64,000 nt of DNA from Paramecium sonneborni (lineage: Eukaryota > Ciliophora > Oligohymenophorea > Peniculida > Parameciidae): positions 208,928 through 272,927 of the forward strand of contig CAJJDN010000146.1 in NCBI GenBank assembly GCA_905182985.1, in the 5' to 3' direction. Both the position numbers and the translations under genes were made by a program. Shown piece by piece: positions 23,862 to 34,466 of the stretch. The notes under the pieces were generated by a model that was not told where the DNA came from, did not search any database, and worked only from the letters and a program-made list of their open reading frames with translations. Each line of letters opens with the position of its first letter. Position 1 is the stretch's first letter.

Positions 23862-24744
23862 ATGGATTAAACCAATTCAAATCTTATTATAATAGCTCCA
23901 GAACACTCATACTCTCTGAAATTAATTTAGTGTACACTCTTATTTGAAAATTTTAGATTTAATTAAGCATTTTAATCAAGATGAATTAATATTTGATAAG
24001 ATTAATGAAGATTATCAAAAAATTAGTACATAAATGTAATTATACACTTTTATTTATTATTAGTCTAATTAATACTAAATATTATACATGTGATGTTGAT
24101 GTACATACAATTAAATACAATTATTTTAATTTAGAAAATGCTTTACAAAATTTATAAAATATAAAAGTTGATGGAATTTTATTCATTGTTGATGCTAATA
24201 ATATGAATGGTTTAGATTATTTTATTAATTTATGTGATTAAATTTTGAATGAGATTCAACCAGGTTTATAGGCTATAATTTATAACAGGAAAGAAGGAAC
24301 AAAAATTAATTTTGAATTATTGGAAAATGAAGAGAAAAAATTAGAAAGCTTTGTTGAATAAATTTATTTAGATTTAGATAATCCTCCTATTCAATAATAA
24401 ATTAAATAATTATCTGAATAAGAAGATGAAACACTTGGATTTCCTAGAATCATTGAAATAATGGAATGTAATACTTGGACATATATGAGACCAAAATCAT
24501 AAGAAAAGAAAGAAAAACAAAATAAAACAAAAATAATTGAAAAACAAAATGAAGGTTTTGATTCTTTAGAATTTGAAGATGATTAATTTGCATAATTAAT
24601 GCATGATATGACTAAAATAAGGTATTTGTAATTATTTTATAAAGAACTTCTAAAATGACAGATGAAGAAAGAAGAGAAAAAGCAGCTAATCTTATGAATT
24701 AATTAATGAATATGTGTTAAGATGAAGATGATGATGACTTTTGA
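23862..24744 (+). CDS. AAGAB/p34-like adaptor-binding protein
   Basis: 268 aa; introns of 25, 28 and 23 nt (near 23932, 24036, 24622) restore one frame. The N-terminal half resembles the small-GTPase-like fold of the alpha/gamma-adaptin-binding (AAGAB, Irc6) family: VDGILFIVDANNMNGLDYF, then LQAIIYNRKEG. A charged linker and the typical C-terminal helical hairpin follow (DDQFAQLMHDMTKIR; MTDEERREKAANLMNQL), ending in an acidic tail. In animals AAGAB chaperones AP-1/AP-2 assembly. Assignment rests on layout and the C-terminal helix motif, so it is moderate. Confidence 0.6.
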
Positions 24745-24808
24745 TATGTTTTTATAATGTTAAGAAAATAGGAAAAAAATATATTAAATAAATTATTAAA
24801 TAATTTTA

Positions 24809-25193
24809 ATGGCTTTGAAATCTGCAGCTTTGTTTGAAAAAATGGATCCATTCATCAAATCTTAAGGTACTGAATTGGTTAAGAAAATCAATGCAATCTA
24901 TTTCTTTGAAGTTTCAAAGGCTAAAGGAGAAACTCCAGAAGTTTGGACTGTTGATCTCAAGAATGGTTCAGGAGTATGCATATAAATAATATATTTATTA
25001 GTCTATTGCTAAAGGACGTGTTGGAACAGCTGATGCAACATTTACTATGGTAGATGATGATATGATGGCAATGGCTTAAGGAAAATTGAATCCTTAATAA
25101 GCTTTCATGTAAGGAAAGATGAAGATTAAGGGAAATATGGCTGCTGCCACTAAATTTACCCCAGATCTTTTACCTAAAGATGCCAAGCTATGA
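24809..25193 (+). CDS. SCP2 sterol-carrier domain protein with peroxisomal signal
   Basis: 118 aa, one 28-nt intron at 24974-25001. The whole protein is an SCP2 domain: LFEKMDPFIKSQGTELVKKI, FFEVSKA..ETPEVWTVDLKNGSG, ADATFTMVDDDMMAMAQGKL, PQQAFMQGKMKIKGNMAAA. It ends KDAKL; the terminal AKL fits the PTS1 peroxisome signal. SCP2 domains carry lipids or fatty acyl-CoA. It follows the AAGAB-like gene by 64 bp. Confidence 0.9.
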
Positions 25194-26369
25194 GGTTATA
25201 TAAAAAATACATAACAAATCATCACATTACATCACATTATTCAATTTTTAATAAATTTGTAAAATCTTTCTATTTAATTATTTACTCACACTATTCATAC
25301 CTTCCAAAAAATTTAAAAATTTTATCTAATATTTAATTTCTACATATTTTCAAGTTTTCCTATCCTTTTTAAATTTTTCTAAATTTTCATATAGATTTAT
25401 TTCTTGCTTAGCTTCATTTTCATGAATTTAATATCAACTAGAACTATAGAATTGATTGCTTTATCATTTATTCTTTTAGTAATACAATTATACTTTATTT
25501 AAGTTTCATAATTTATTACTTAATAGAGTTATATATATATATTTTAATTAGATATTTCTATGATTGCTTCATTTTTTGGTCTTTAAGTATTTAAAGTTTC
25601 TTCTTTCTTTTAATTAATTTATTATTTAAAATGAAATGAATAAGTTAACCTATATTCTTACTCTTATTCCATAAAAAATAATATAATTATGGATCATAAT
25701 TGAAATCTTATTTCTGTGATTGTTTTATATACAATCTTATTAAATGATTATTCAAATTATCAAGTCATAAAGATTTCGTTTTTTTTAGTTTGTTTTCTTT
25801 AGAATTTAACTATAAATAGATTATTAGAAAAAAAAAAAGTTGTATAAAATAATTTTTCGAAAGGAAATGAATTTATTATGGAAAGAAATATTATGAAAAA
25901 TAACATTTTTAATCAAATATCGGTAGAGATGATTAACCAAAATATACTTGATCATTTATTTAAAAATATTGATTGAAATATAATTATTTTAGAGATATTT
26001 TGTAGGAATAAAGATTGTAAACAATTAATTATAAAGATTTAATTATAGATAACTAATATTTTAATAAAAATAAAATGTATTTTTAAAATGATTTTTTACA
26101 AAAAATTGATTAGAAATGATGATTAGGGTAAATAATAAAATGATTTTAAGAGATAAATTGCTATAATCTTAACTCTACTATATTTATGATTATATTTATG
26201 AATAAAATTAATAGTAAATATCGTTAATTAAATTTATGGGTTAAGTTTAACAGTCCAAATAACATTTTTTGAAAAATTGGTAAAAAGTTGATTCAAGAGA
26301 GAGCAGAATGTAATAATTTGTAAAATAAGGTTTAGATTCGGTTGTGAAATAGAAGTGTACACAAATTAA
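25194..26369. other. long intergenic region without a recognised gene
   Basis: About 1.18 kb, unusually long here. It is A+T-rich, with TA repeats near 25530 and no convincing coding block in either strand under the ciliate code. A non-coding RNA or regulatory function cannot be excluded by eye. Confidence 0.35.
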
Positions 26370-28029
26370 ATGGAGGAAGTAGCAGTGGTGCATAAAGTAT
26401 ATTAAAGTGAGATGCATTATCAAAAAGAATTGAAAAGATTAGAATAATATTAGTTAATGAGTTAGATGCCAGGTTTGATTCGTTTATTAGACATTCAAAA
26501 AGAGGAAGAATCGACGTTGTGTAGTAATTTATTCAAAATTGATGCTATCTTTGAATATGGAAGTTAACTACCATCTAATTTGCCTTGGTATTAATTTTTA
26601 TAGCAAATAATACACACATTAATTGAATTGCAGAATCGAGAGAAATATCATGGTGATTTAAGACCACAGTCATTTATGTATACCAATTAAGTGAAATTAC
26701 TTTTACCGAATGTTGATTAATACAATAGATTTTTAAGTGGTTTTGAAGAATATTGTTATCTTTCACCTGAGTTATTCTTTTAGTTAGGAAGAAAAGTGTT
26801 TAAGCCAGAATATAATAAGGAGAAAAGTGAAGTATTTACAATTGGATTAGTTTGTTTGGAATTGATGTTATCAGAACCAATTTAATAAATTTATGATTTC
26901 CAAGAATATTAAATAAATTAAGGTACATAGAGTAATATAATTAATTGTAGAAGTTTTGAATGATATGTTATCAAGAGCGAATAATAAATTAATCAGCAGA
27001 ATGTTATCAATGAAAGTGGAAGACAGACCTAATTATTTATAGATTTATGAAGAAAGTATTGTAGAATTAATGCAATAATCAATAAATAATAATAACAAAG
27101 TTACTATTCAAAGTAATCCAACTGACATTTTAAATGAACATGCTATAGAGATTTAATCAAGAGTATTAGTAAGAGAATAATAATCATAAGCATAATCTTT
27201 TATTATGCAATCAACATAATAACATCCTTTATTATGTTAACAATCTTAATAATTTACACTTTAATCATGTAATTTCAAAGATACTAATCCAACTTTGACA
27301 TCTATGCAATAACATCCAATGTTTTTTTAATAAGAAAATTAATTATAAAAATAATAATTAAAATCCAATCAAGAAAATGAAGAACCTTAATCAATGAAGA
27401 AAGTTCATCCATTTTTATCATAAAAGAATTCATAACCTACTGTTAAATTAAATGCTAATAATAGATCTATGAATTAAACACCATCATAATAGATATAAAC
27501 TTAATAAAAACCATAAATTCCTGCTAATTTCTAAACAATCTAATAAAGTTAAAGTAGTTAATAATAAGTTTAATATTCAACATAAGTTCCATAATAAGCT
27601 AATTCTCTTTAATATTTGGCTATATCATAATCTCCAAATCATAGATATTCATAGAAATCTTAATAATCTTCAGTTTCTAAACATTAATCTATTCAACCGA
27701 CTGAATATGCATTTCTCCATGAATAAGTTCATGTTCCATTTAATCCTGGATCTGATTTTTTGGATTCATCAAGATAAAAAGAATAAGTTGATTTTGTTTC
27801 ACCTACAAGAAGTAGTTAAAGACCATCATCTAAATTAAAAGACATTTCAAATAAAAAATCAAAAACTATGTAAACAACAACAACAATAAGTAGTAATAAT
27901 ACTAATAACACTACTAATATTAATAAATAAATAGTTAATAAGAAGCCTTAATTGTTGAAAAGTCAAAGACCATAAACATAAATGAGATCGAAATCACCAA
28001 ATGTTAAGAAAGTGCCTTAAAAGAAATGA
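26370..28029 (+). CDS. kinase-like protein (probable pseudokinase) with long Gln-rich tail
   Basis: 543 aa with one 28-nt intron at 26923-26950. Residues ~25-240 resemble a kinase: RLLDIQKEEEST, the catalytic-loop equivalent HGDLRPQSFMY (HRD to HGD, the Mg-binding Asn to Ser), no DFG (LLPNVDQYN), CYLSPELFFQLG in place of the APE motif, and VFTIGLVCLELML in subdomain IX. ATP-site motifs are missing, so activity is unlikely. From ~250 to the end the sequence is low-complexity Gln/Ser/Asn encoded by many TAA/TAG codons, then a basic end (KSPNVKKVPQKK). It may be a scaffold; partner unknown. Confidence 0.7.
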
Positions 28030-28078
28030 TAATGTGATTTAATTAACAAAAATTTAAATATAATATTAAGATATCATT

Positions 28079-28550
28079 ATGAACGTGGGTACAAATGTTA
28101 GTGATGATTGTGTGACAGAATTCAATAACTTGAAGTTAGGCAAACAATATAGATATGTTATATATAAATTAGATAGAGATAGAAATGAAGTATTATTTAT
28201 ATTGTATATTCTTTAGATTGTTGTAGATCAAAAAGGCGCAAGAGATAGTGCTTATGCTGAATTTGTTAGTCATCTTCAAAATGAAGTAAATTAATTATTT
28301 AATTTAAAAGTCCCGATATGCTGTTTATGATTATCATGCTTAAACAGATGATGTTCCACCTAGATAAGTTGAGAAATTAGTCTTCATTTTCTGGTCACCA
28401 GATACCAATCAACCAGTCAAATAAAAGATGGCATATGCTGCAGGAAAAGAAGCATTAAAGAAGAAGTTGAACGGGCTTGCTAAAGAAATTTAAGCTAATG
28501 ACCCATCTGAAGTTGAGGAAGCTGAAATTCTAAAGACTGTATTGAACTGA
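28079..28550 (+). CDS. ADF/cofilin
   Basis: 139 aa; introns 28190-28216 (27 nt) and 28286-28310 (25 nt). It starts MNVGTNVSDDCVTEFNNLKL and has the ADF-H core: RYVIYKLDRDRNEIVVD, YAVYDYHA, KLVFIFWSPD and KMAYAAGKEALKKKLNGLAKEIQA. The last is the long actin-binding helix with the Met and basic residues. Length is as in cofilins. It binds and severs actin filaments in the cytoplasm. The usual N-terminal Ser (regulatory phosphorylation) is displaced to position 8, after an extra leader. Confidence 0.9.
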
Positions 28551-28707
28551 TAACAGTGTCATGAATTCTTATATAGAGAATATAGAATATCATACAATTC
28601 AATCCTTTCAAGTTTATTACCTTCTATATAAATTGTCTAAAGTATCATTTAAGAATTTTTTATCATAAATCTATCAAGATATACATAATTATATTTTTAT
28701 ACCATTC

Positions 28708-29466
28708 TCAAGATTTATTATTATTCTTTATTAACATGTATAATAATTCTTCAGGATGTTAACAACTATATTTAAATAAAAAATAGTATATTATATAAAA
28801 ATTATAGAATTTTGGATTATTTAGTTCTTTTAAATGAGAATTCGAGAAAACATTGTTTAATTTTTGGTAAATGATTATGTATGTAGCTAAAATATTCTTT
28901 TTGTTTAATTGCATAAATTAATCAAAAGTATATCTTCGATTGCTTCTAATAAATTGAATTTATCTTTCAGTCCTCATTACATCTCTTAATAGAATATGAA
29001 CTTGAGTTAGTTTCTATTAAGACATAGTGGAAGTAATAAATAATTAAGGAGACTTACTCTTTTTTTCACTCAAGATTCTAGGTCTTCTTGTTTATGTAAG
29101 CAATTAAAAACCATCTCTACATTCTTTATTTAACATTTTTCTTTTATCAGCTATTAATTATCTGTATTTTCCTAGTTAAAATTTAAGGTTTGTTTTTTAT
29201 TCTTCTAACTCTTTCATCTTTTCATAAAGTTATTAATTTTGCTAATACAATTTTTATAATTCAATTTCAGCTTGAGATACTTCACCTAAAGTAACAAGAG
29301 ATGGTTATTTATTATTGTTTCGATTTCTGTATTTTTTAGCTTGCATTTTATTCAAATCTCTAATATCATCTATTCTAACAATTTCAGCTACTCTTTCCTA
29401 AATATTATTAGCTGAATCATCTATATATATTTTAATTCCCTTGATATAATCCATATAATCATTCAT
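28708..29466 (-). CDS. coiled-coil protein, function unknown
   Basis: Single exon, 252 aa, ATG at 29464-29466, TGA at 28708-28710. It begins MNDYMDYIKGIKIYIDD. Residues ~75-125 form a coiled coil (EIELQKLYQQNQQLYEKMKE; QLIADKRKML) and a basic Ser/Pro segment follows (RPRILSEKKSKSPQ). The last third is richer in aromatic residues (NPKFYNFYIIYYFLF). No family recognised. Its ATG is 22 bp from that of the divergent RBR ligase gene. Confidence 0.6.
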
Positions 29467-29488
29467 AATAATTATAAATAAAACTAAA
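29467..29488. promoter_or_regulatory. 22-bp divergent intergenic region (bidirectional promoter)
   Basis: Start codons of the coiled-coil gene (29466, reverse) and the RBR ligase (29489, forward) are separated by only 22 A+T-rich bases. No consensus element is recognisable. Confidence 0.45.
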
Positions 29489-30991
29489 ATGGATGACTAT
29501 TATGAAGATAGTCCAGTCGAGCTGGTAAGGTAATTTTCTATACAAGGGTAAATAGAAATTGAATATATTTTAATAGAGCAGAAATTCTTGACATAAAAGG
29601 TGTAATTAACGTGATTTATAAAGATATTCAAGAGCTTTAAGAGGAATTGTATCTGAGTGAGGATAATACTTTCGAAGTAATTCAATTTAATTATCAAGTT
29701 ACTCATGCATTTCAACTGGAATCGAGAAGAAACCCTTTAAAAATATTTCAATGATCAAGAAGCTTTATTAAAGTATTTACAATAACATGGAATTTATAAC
29801 AATCATGAAAAGATTACTTACAACAATCATCAAGGAAAATGTGGTGTTTGTTTTTGTGATGGAAATTTAATTTAATTAGGATGTACTCATAGATTTTGTG
29901 AATCTTGTGTTGAATAAACTATAAAGCAAAGATTTTCTAAGGATAAATTTTTAATAGTGAAATGTCTATAGAATTCATGCAAATATAGACTTCCTTTCTC
30001 AATGATTAAAAAATATTCTAATCTTTAAGAATTTGAAAATTTATTAAGTAGAAGATTCGTTGATAGTTCCAGAAATTTAGCTTATTGTACAGGAGTTAAT
30101 TGTGATAAGATTTTGAAATTGACATGTAAATCAATAAAAGAAGTGACTTGTATTTGTGACAATAAATTCTGTTTTAATTGTAAAGAAGATCTTCATCCTC
30201 CATGTCCATGTGATTTAGTATAGAAATGGTTAAAGGAAATTAAATAAGATGAAGCAAATATCAAATGGATATTAATAAACACAAAATAATGTCCATTTTG
30301 TAAAAGATAAGTAGAGAGATCAGAAGGATGTAATTTTATGGTTTGTAAACCTCCAGGAGGTTGTAGTTAATCTTTTTGTTATGTTTGTTAATAGCCTTGG
30401 GAACCTGATCATAAAGATCATTTTAAATGCAATAAATACGTTCCTCAAAATGTCTATTAAGAAATAGATCAGGAATTTATACAAAGATATAATTTTTATT
30501 ATGAAAAATTCTTAAATTCATCAGCTGCCAAAGAAAAAGCTATGAAAAGAATAATTCAAATTAGAAATACATATAATAAACTAATATTTGAGTATTACCA
30601 AATAACTTATGTAGATTTTCAATTCTTAGAAGAAATAATGAAAGAATTAGTTCAATCTCGAGTTGTATTAAAATGGTAATTTCTATTATTAATATTTAGG
30701 TCATATTGTATTGGTTATTATTTATCGAATGAAAATTAAAGGTCAGCTGAATTATTCGAGCATTATTAAGAATAATTTGAACATGCTTGTGAACTTTTAG
30801 CAATCTCTTTGATAAAATTATTTGATGAAATAGATAAATAAAATGAATAATAGCAAATAGATAAACCAATTGATGTAAGGCAAAAAGAATTTATAAATTT
30901 AAAAGAGAAAATTCAAAATGCTTCTTTGGTTTGTATAAGAATGAGATAAAATTTAGAGAGAGCAATCTCTTAAGGTGATATAATTATGTGA
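29489..30991 (+). CDS. RBR-type E3 ubiquitin ligase, Ariadne-like
   Basis: The N-terminal part has the Ariadne motif LLMHFNWNREETLQKYF. RING1 is CGVCFCDGNLIQLGCTHRFCESC. The IBR domain contains YCTGVNCDKILKL and CICDNKFCFNCKEDLHPPC. The Rcat/RING2 domain reads CPFCKRQVERSEGCNFMVC then CSQSFCYVCQQPW. The Cys in EGCNFM matches the catalytic thioester cysteine, so activity is expected. A C-terminal helical Ariadne domain follows (KEKAMKRIIQIRNTYNKL). A 24-nt intron lies at 30677-30700. The first ~60 codons hold two or three introns that I did not resolve fully. Confidence 0.85.
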
Positions 30992-31030
30992 GATTAATAA
31001 TAGAAATTGCATATGATATAAATAAAAATA

Positions 31031-33218
31031 TCATAAATTAGGGTAGTGGTAGTAAGTAAATCCATCTTCAAATGCTAATTGAAAAACTTCTTCAATATGA
31101 TCAACTAATCTAATTTTCTATTTAATTAAAGGTTCTAAATTCTAAATATCACCAACATTCTAGGATGGAATAATGATACTTAGAATTAATATAATAATAT
31201 TACATTTCAACTCCAAATTCAGCTGCCTAAATAATGTTATCTCTAAGATTATCTTATCTAAGTATAGAACCTTTAAGAGTTAATTCACCTGCAAAAGCAA
31301 CATTAGATTTAACCTTCTTATTCATAAAAAGAGACACCATAGCAACAACAACACAAACACCTAAACAATTCTAATTTGCAATATAGATATCCCAATTCTG
31401 AAATTAAATATGTTTAAAACAATTTCTTAGATAAGACAAAGCAGTTATTCCTTACTCAACTATATATTAATCTTTAGATTATTAAAATAGACTTCCTTAT
31501 CCCTTATTCTTAATAACTTCTAAAATATTCATTCCATCATTTAATCCTTTGCACATTCCAACTGTTTATAATCTAAGACTAATATTCTTATAAATGATTG
31601 TTGCTTCACCTAAACATTAGTTAATAAACCCTTTATTAATATTGTAATATCCCTTTCTTTTACCTCTTACTTATTAAAGTGCTATATTTCTAAAAATAGA
31701 ATTTATTTATCTCTCTAATTATCTAAGCCCACTTTCATTAGTATAATTCATGATTAAATATCTAATCATTTCTTTATTGAAATCTACTTTGCCAACAATC
31801 CCATTAAGTTCTAATTATTTTGGAATTAAATGTAACATAGCAATCTTTTCTTTCTCATCGATAGTATAAGATGGAATTTCTATCATTTCTAATCGATCTC
31901 TTAATGCTGGTTATATTTCTTAAACACTAAAATTATTATTCAAATTAATACTAATTTGCTGTTGAAATGAATAGAACTTAACTTAAATTAAATTCTTCAT
32001 TGACATAATTATCTAAAAATGTCTTATTTTATTCAGGATCTAGAACCTCTAATAAAGCAGAACCAACTGTATATTAATTAATCTTATCTATCTCATCAAG
32101 CAAGATAACTGGATTAATACATTTTGCTTTCTTTATTGCCTCCATAATCATTCCTGCTTATGCTCCTACATAAGTTTTTCTATGACCTCTAATCTATGCT
32201 TCATCTGATACTCCACCTAATGATATTTTTTAAAATGGTCTTCCTAAAGACTCGGCTATACTCTATGCTAATGAAGTCTTTCCTACTCCAGGATTACCAT
32301 GTAAACAAATTATAGATCCAGTAGATTTTGTTAATAATTTTATTGCTAAAAACTATAGAATACGTTATTTAGCCATCTCCAATCCATGATGTCTCTTATC
32401 CAATATCTCTTTACATTGAGACATACTTATTATACTCTCCGGATGTATTATTCCCCAAGGTAATTATTCTACATATTACTTTTAATAATCCTATTCTAAT
32501 TCTTGTATTTATGGAACAATTTATTAAAATTAATTAAGCAAGTTATCTCCATTATTTTACATCTCTGAAATTAGTTCCTGTTTTAGTTTTTATTCTAATT
32601 CATTATTCGTTGTATATTATGACATTTTATTATTCAAATACTACATCAATGTTGATATTCTTTCATTGTTATCATTCATTTATAATAATCTAATTTTTTG
32701 ATGAAAAGGAATTTGAATTCTACTTGACACCTAATAATATAATTTTAATAGGTTTTATTCTTCATCTATCTTTTGTTTTAATAGAGCATTTCGAAGAAGA
32801 GAAAAGTTTTCCATATAGATCTAAAAATACTAGTGTAATTTACTTTTATGGCTTCTTTAAATGCACCAAGTATTTCAGTATCACTATTTTGAATATCATC
32901 AATCAGAATTTCTACGTTTGCCACTAAAAATGGTGAAAATTGGCAAAACGAATTTATTCGAAATCTAGTAAATGCAAAGGCAGTGTATATATTAGAAGAC
33001 TCTTCTTACTTGCTTCTTATATGTACAAGTGTGCCATATTAGCTATAATTAGAAATAGTTTCCACATTATGCTAAGTGTCATCGATTTATGAAACTAATC
33101 CAATATATTATGAATGTAATGATTGATTATAGTAATCTACATTATGAAGTTACAAACTTGAGTAAGGAAATACTACTGCACTTGATATTGGTTGTATGAA
33201 CAAATTTAAATATTACAT
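31031..33218 (-). CDS. Lon protease homologue with altered proteolytic dyad
   Basis: 704 aa, ATG at 33218, TGA at 31031-31033, introns of 23, 25 and 25 nt giving an exact frame. The N-terminal LON domain contains AVVFPYSSLQL and FTRFRIN...PFLVANVEIL. The AAA+ module has Walker A GNPGVGKTS, GHRKTYVGA, Walker B ILLDEIDKI, sensor FISTAN and Arg finger PALRDRLEMI, all intact. The C-terminal P domain keeps its frame (AMVSLFMNKKV; VAFAGELTLKGSIL). However, the catalytic Ser of GPSAG is Cys (NQNCLGV, codon 31365-31367) and the catalytic Lys of GG(I/L)KEK is Arg (DNLRDN, codon 31242-31244). It is probably protease-dead or altered. No clear mitochondrial presequence or PTS1 is seen. Confidence 0.85.
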
Positions 33219-33432
33219 AATAATTAATAATATGATATTACTGTAAAATTGTTTAAATTTTAAAACAACTATTTACAAATATTAATATTTATAAATAAAT
33301 ATCATATACATTTAGTTTAAATCAATATGACAATCATTCTATATTAAAATATTTAAGATATTATTCATTAATTCCCTAAATATTTTATATGAATTTATTA
33401 AAATAATCATATAATAATTCAAATAAATTATC

Positions 33433-34466
33433 ATGCAAGAATAAAATGACAGTGAAACTGAGTAAGTTGATTTAAAAGAAACAGAATTTGTCACTCTCAA
33501 AGATAAAGAGTATCAAATAGATTTAAATCTTATTCTCAAAACTAGCATCGATTAGAATTTTATAGATATCATGACAGAAGATTAGAAGTAAAGACCAGTG
33601 CTCATAAGTATTTAGAACTAATGAATTGATGTCTCTTAAAACTATACATTTAGAATTCTTGAACATAAGTATTCATATTTCAAATCTAATCTTTAGAAAA
33701 AATAGAAAACCTTGAATTATTTGATAAATTATAAATTCTCTTCCTCCAAAATGTAAATGATCATTTCCTATGTAGAATTAAATTAAAGAAATGGAAAATT
33801 TAGAAACTTTAATTAATTTGGAGTATTTGAATCTGAAGAATAATTAAATTCAAGTTTTGAAGGGATTGAAAAATAGTAAGAAACTAGCTTTTCTTGATGT
33901 ATCTGAAAACTAAATCAATTCCATAATATTTGATCAAATACCTTAAATGATTGAAATTCTGAATTTAAGCAATAATCCAATTGAAACTGTAATTAAATGT
34001 ACATAAATAATAGAATGTTGATATACGAAAATAATTGTTATGTAATTTAAAATTGATTGATGAGATTGACTCTGTAAAGATTGATTAAAATGAACGATTC
34101 TAAGCTTTGGGAATGTATGAAAATTTTTATTATAATCATAGTTTTCCTAAAGAATTAGAAAACTACTAAAAAAAATTAACTTAAAGGAAAATGAAGAAAA
34201 TAATAAAATTCAAAAAGTTGGAATAAGTTTTGGATGTAGATAAAGTGGAAATAAAGGAAGATGAATTAGTAGAAGAAGCTGATAACTTAACAGAGAAGAC
34301 AATTATGGACATACATAATTTAACAGAGACTCTTATAACGAAAGCCTAATAGAGCAATATAGAGAAATTATATTAGGTTTAATAGGAATTGTTAGAATAT
34401 TAGAAATTACATTAGGAAATAAGAATTAAAATATATGAAGAATAAATATAAAAATAATAAATATGA
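33433..34466 (+). CDS. SDS22-like leucine-rich-repeat coiled-coil protein
   Basis: 309 aa from five exons (introns 28, 28, 23 and 25 nt). It starts MQEQNDSETEQVDLKE. Residues ~55-160 hold four to five 22-residue SDS22-type LRRs (KIENLELFDKLQILFLQNNQ; LINLEYLNLKNNQIQVL; LAFLDVSENQINSI; IEILNLSNNPIE). An LRR cap-like region and a Lys/Glu/Gln coiled coil follow to the end. Such LRR plus coiled-coil proteins are common in cilia, but no specific family is identified. Its TGA (34464-34466) overlaps the ATG of the next gene. Confidence 0.75.

Noticed and set aside
31031..33218. Peroxisomal Lon (LonP2) or mitochondrial Lon by targeting signal
   Set aside because: The C-terminus (YHYPNL) is not a PTS1 and the N-terminus is not a clear presequence, so location is left open.
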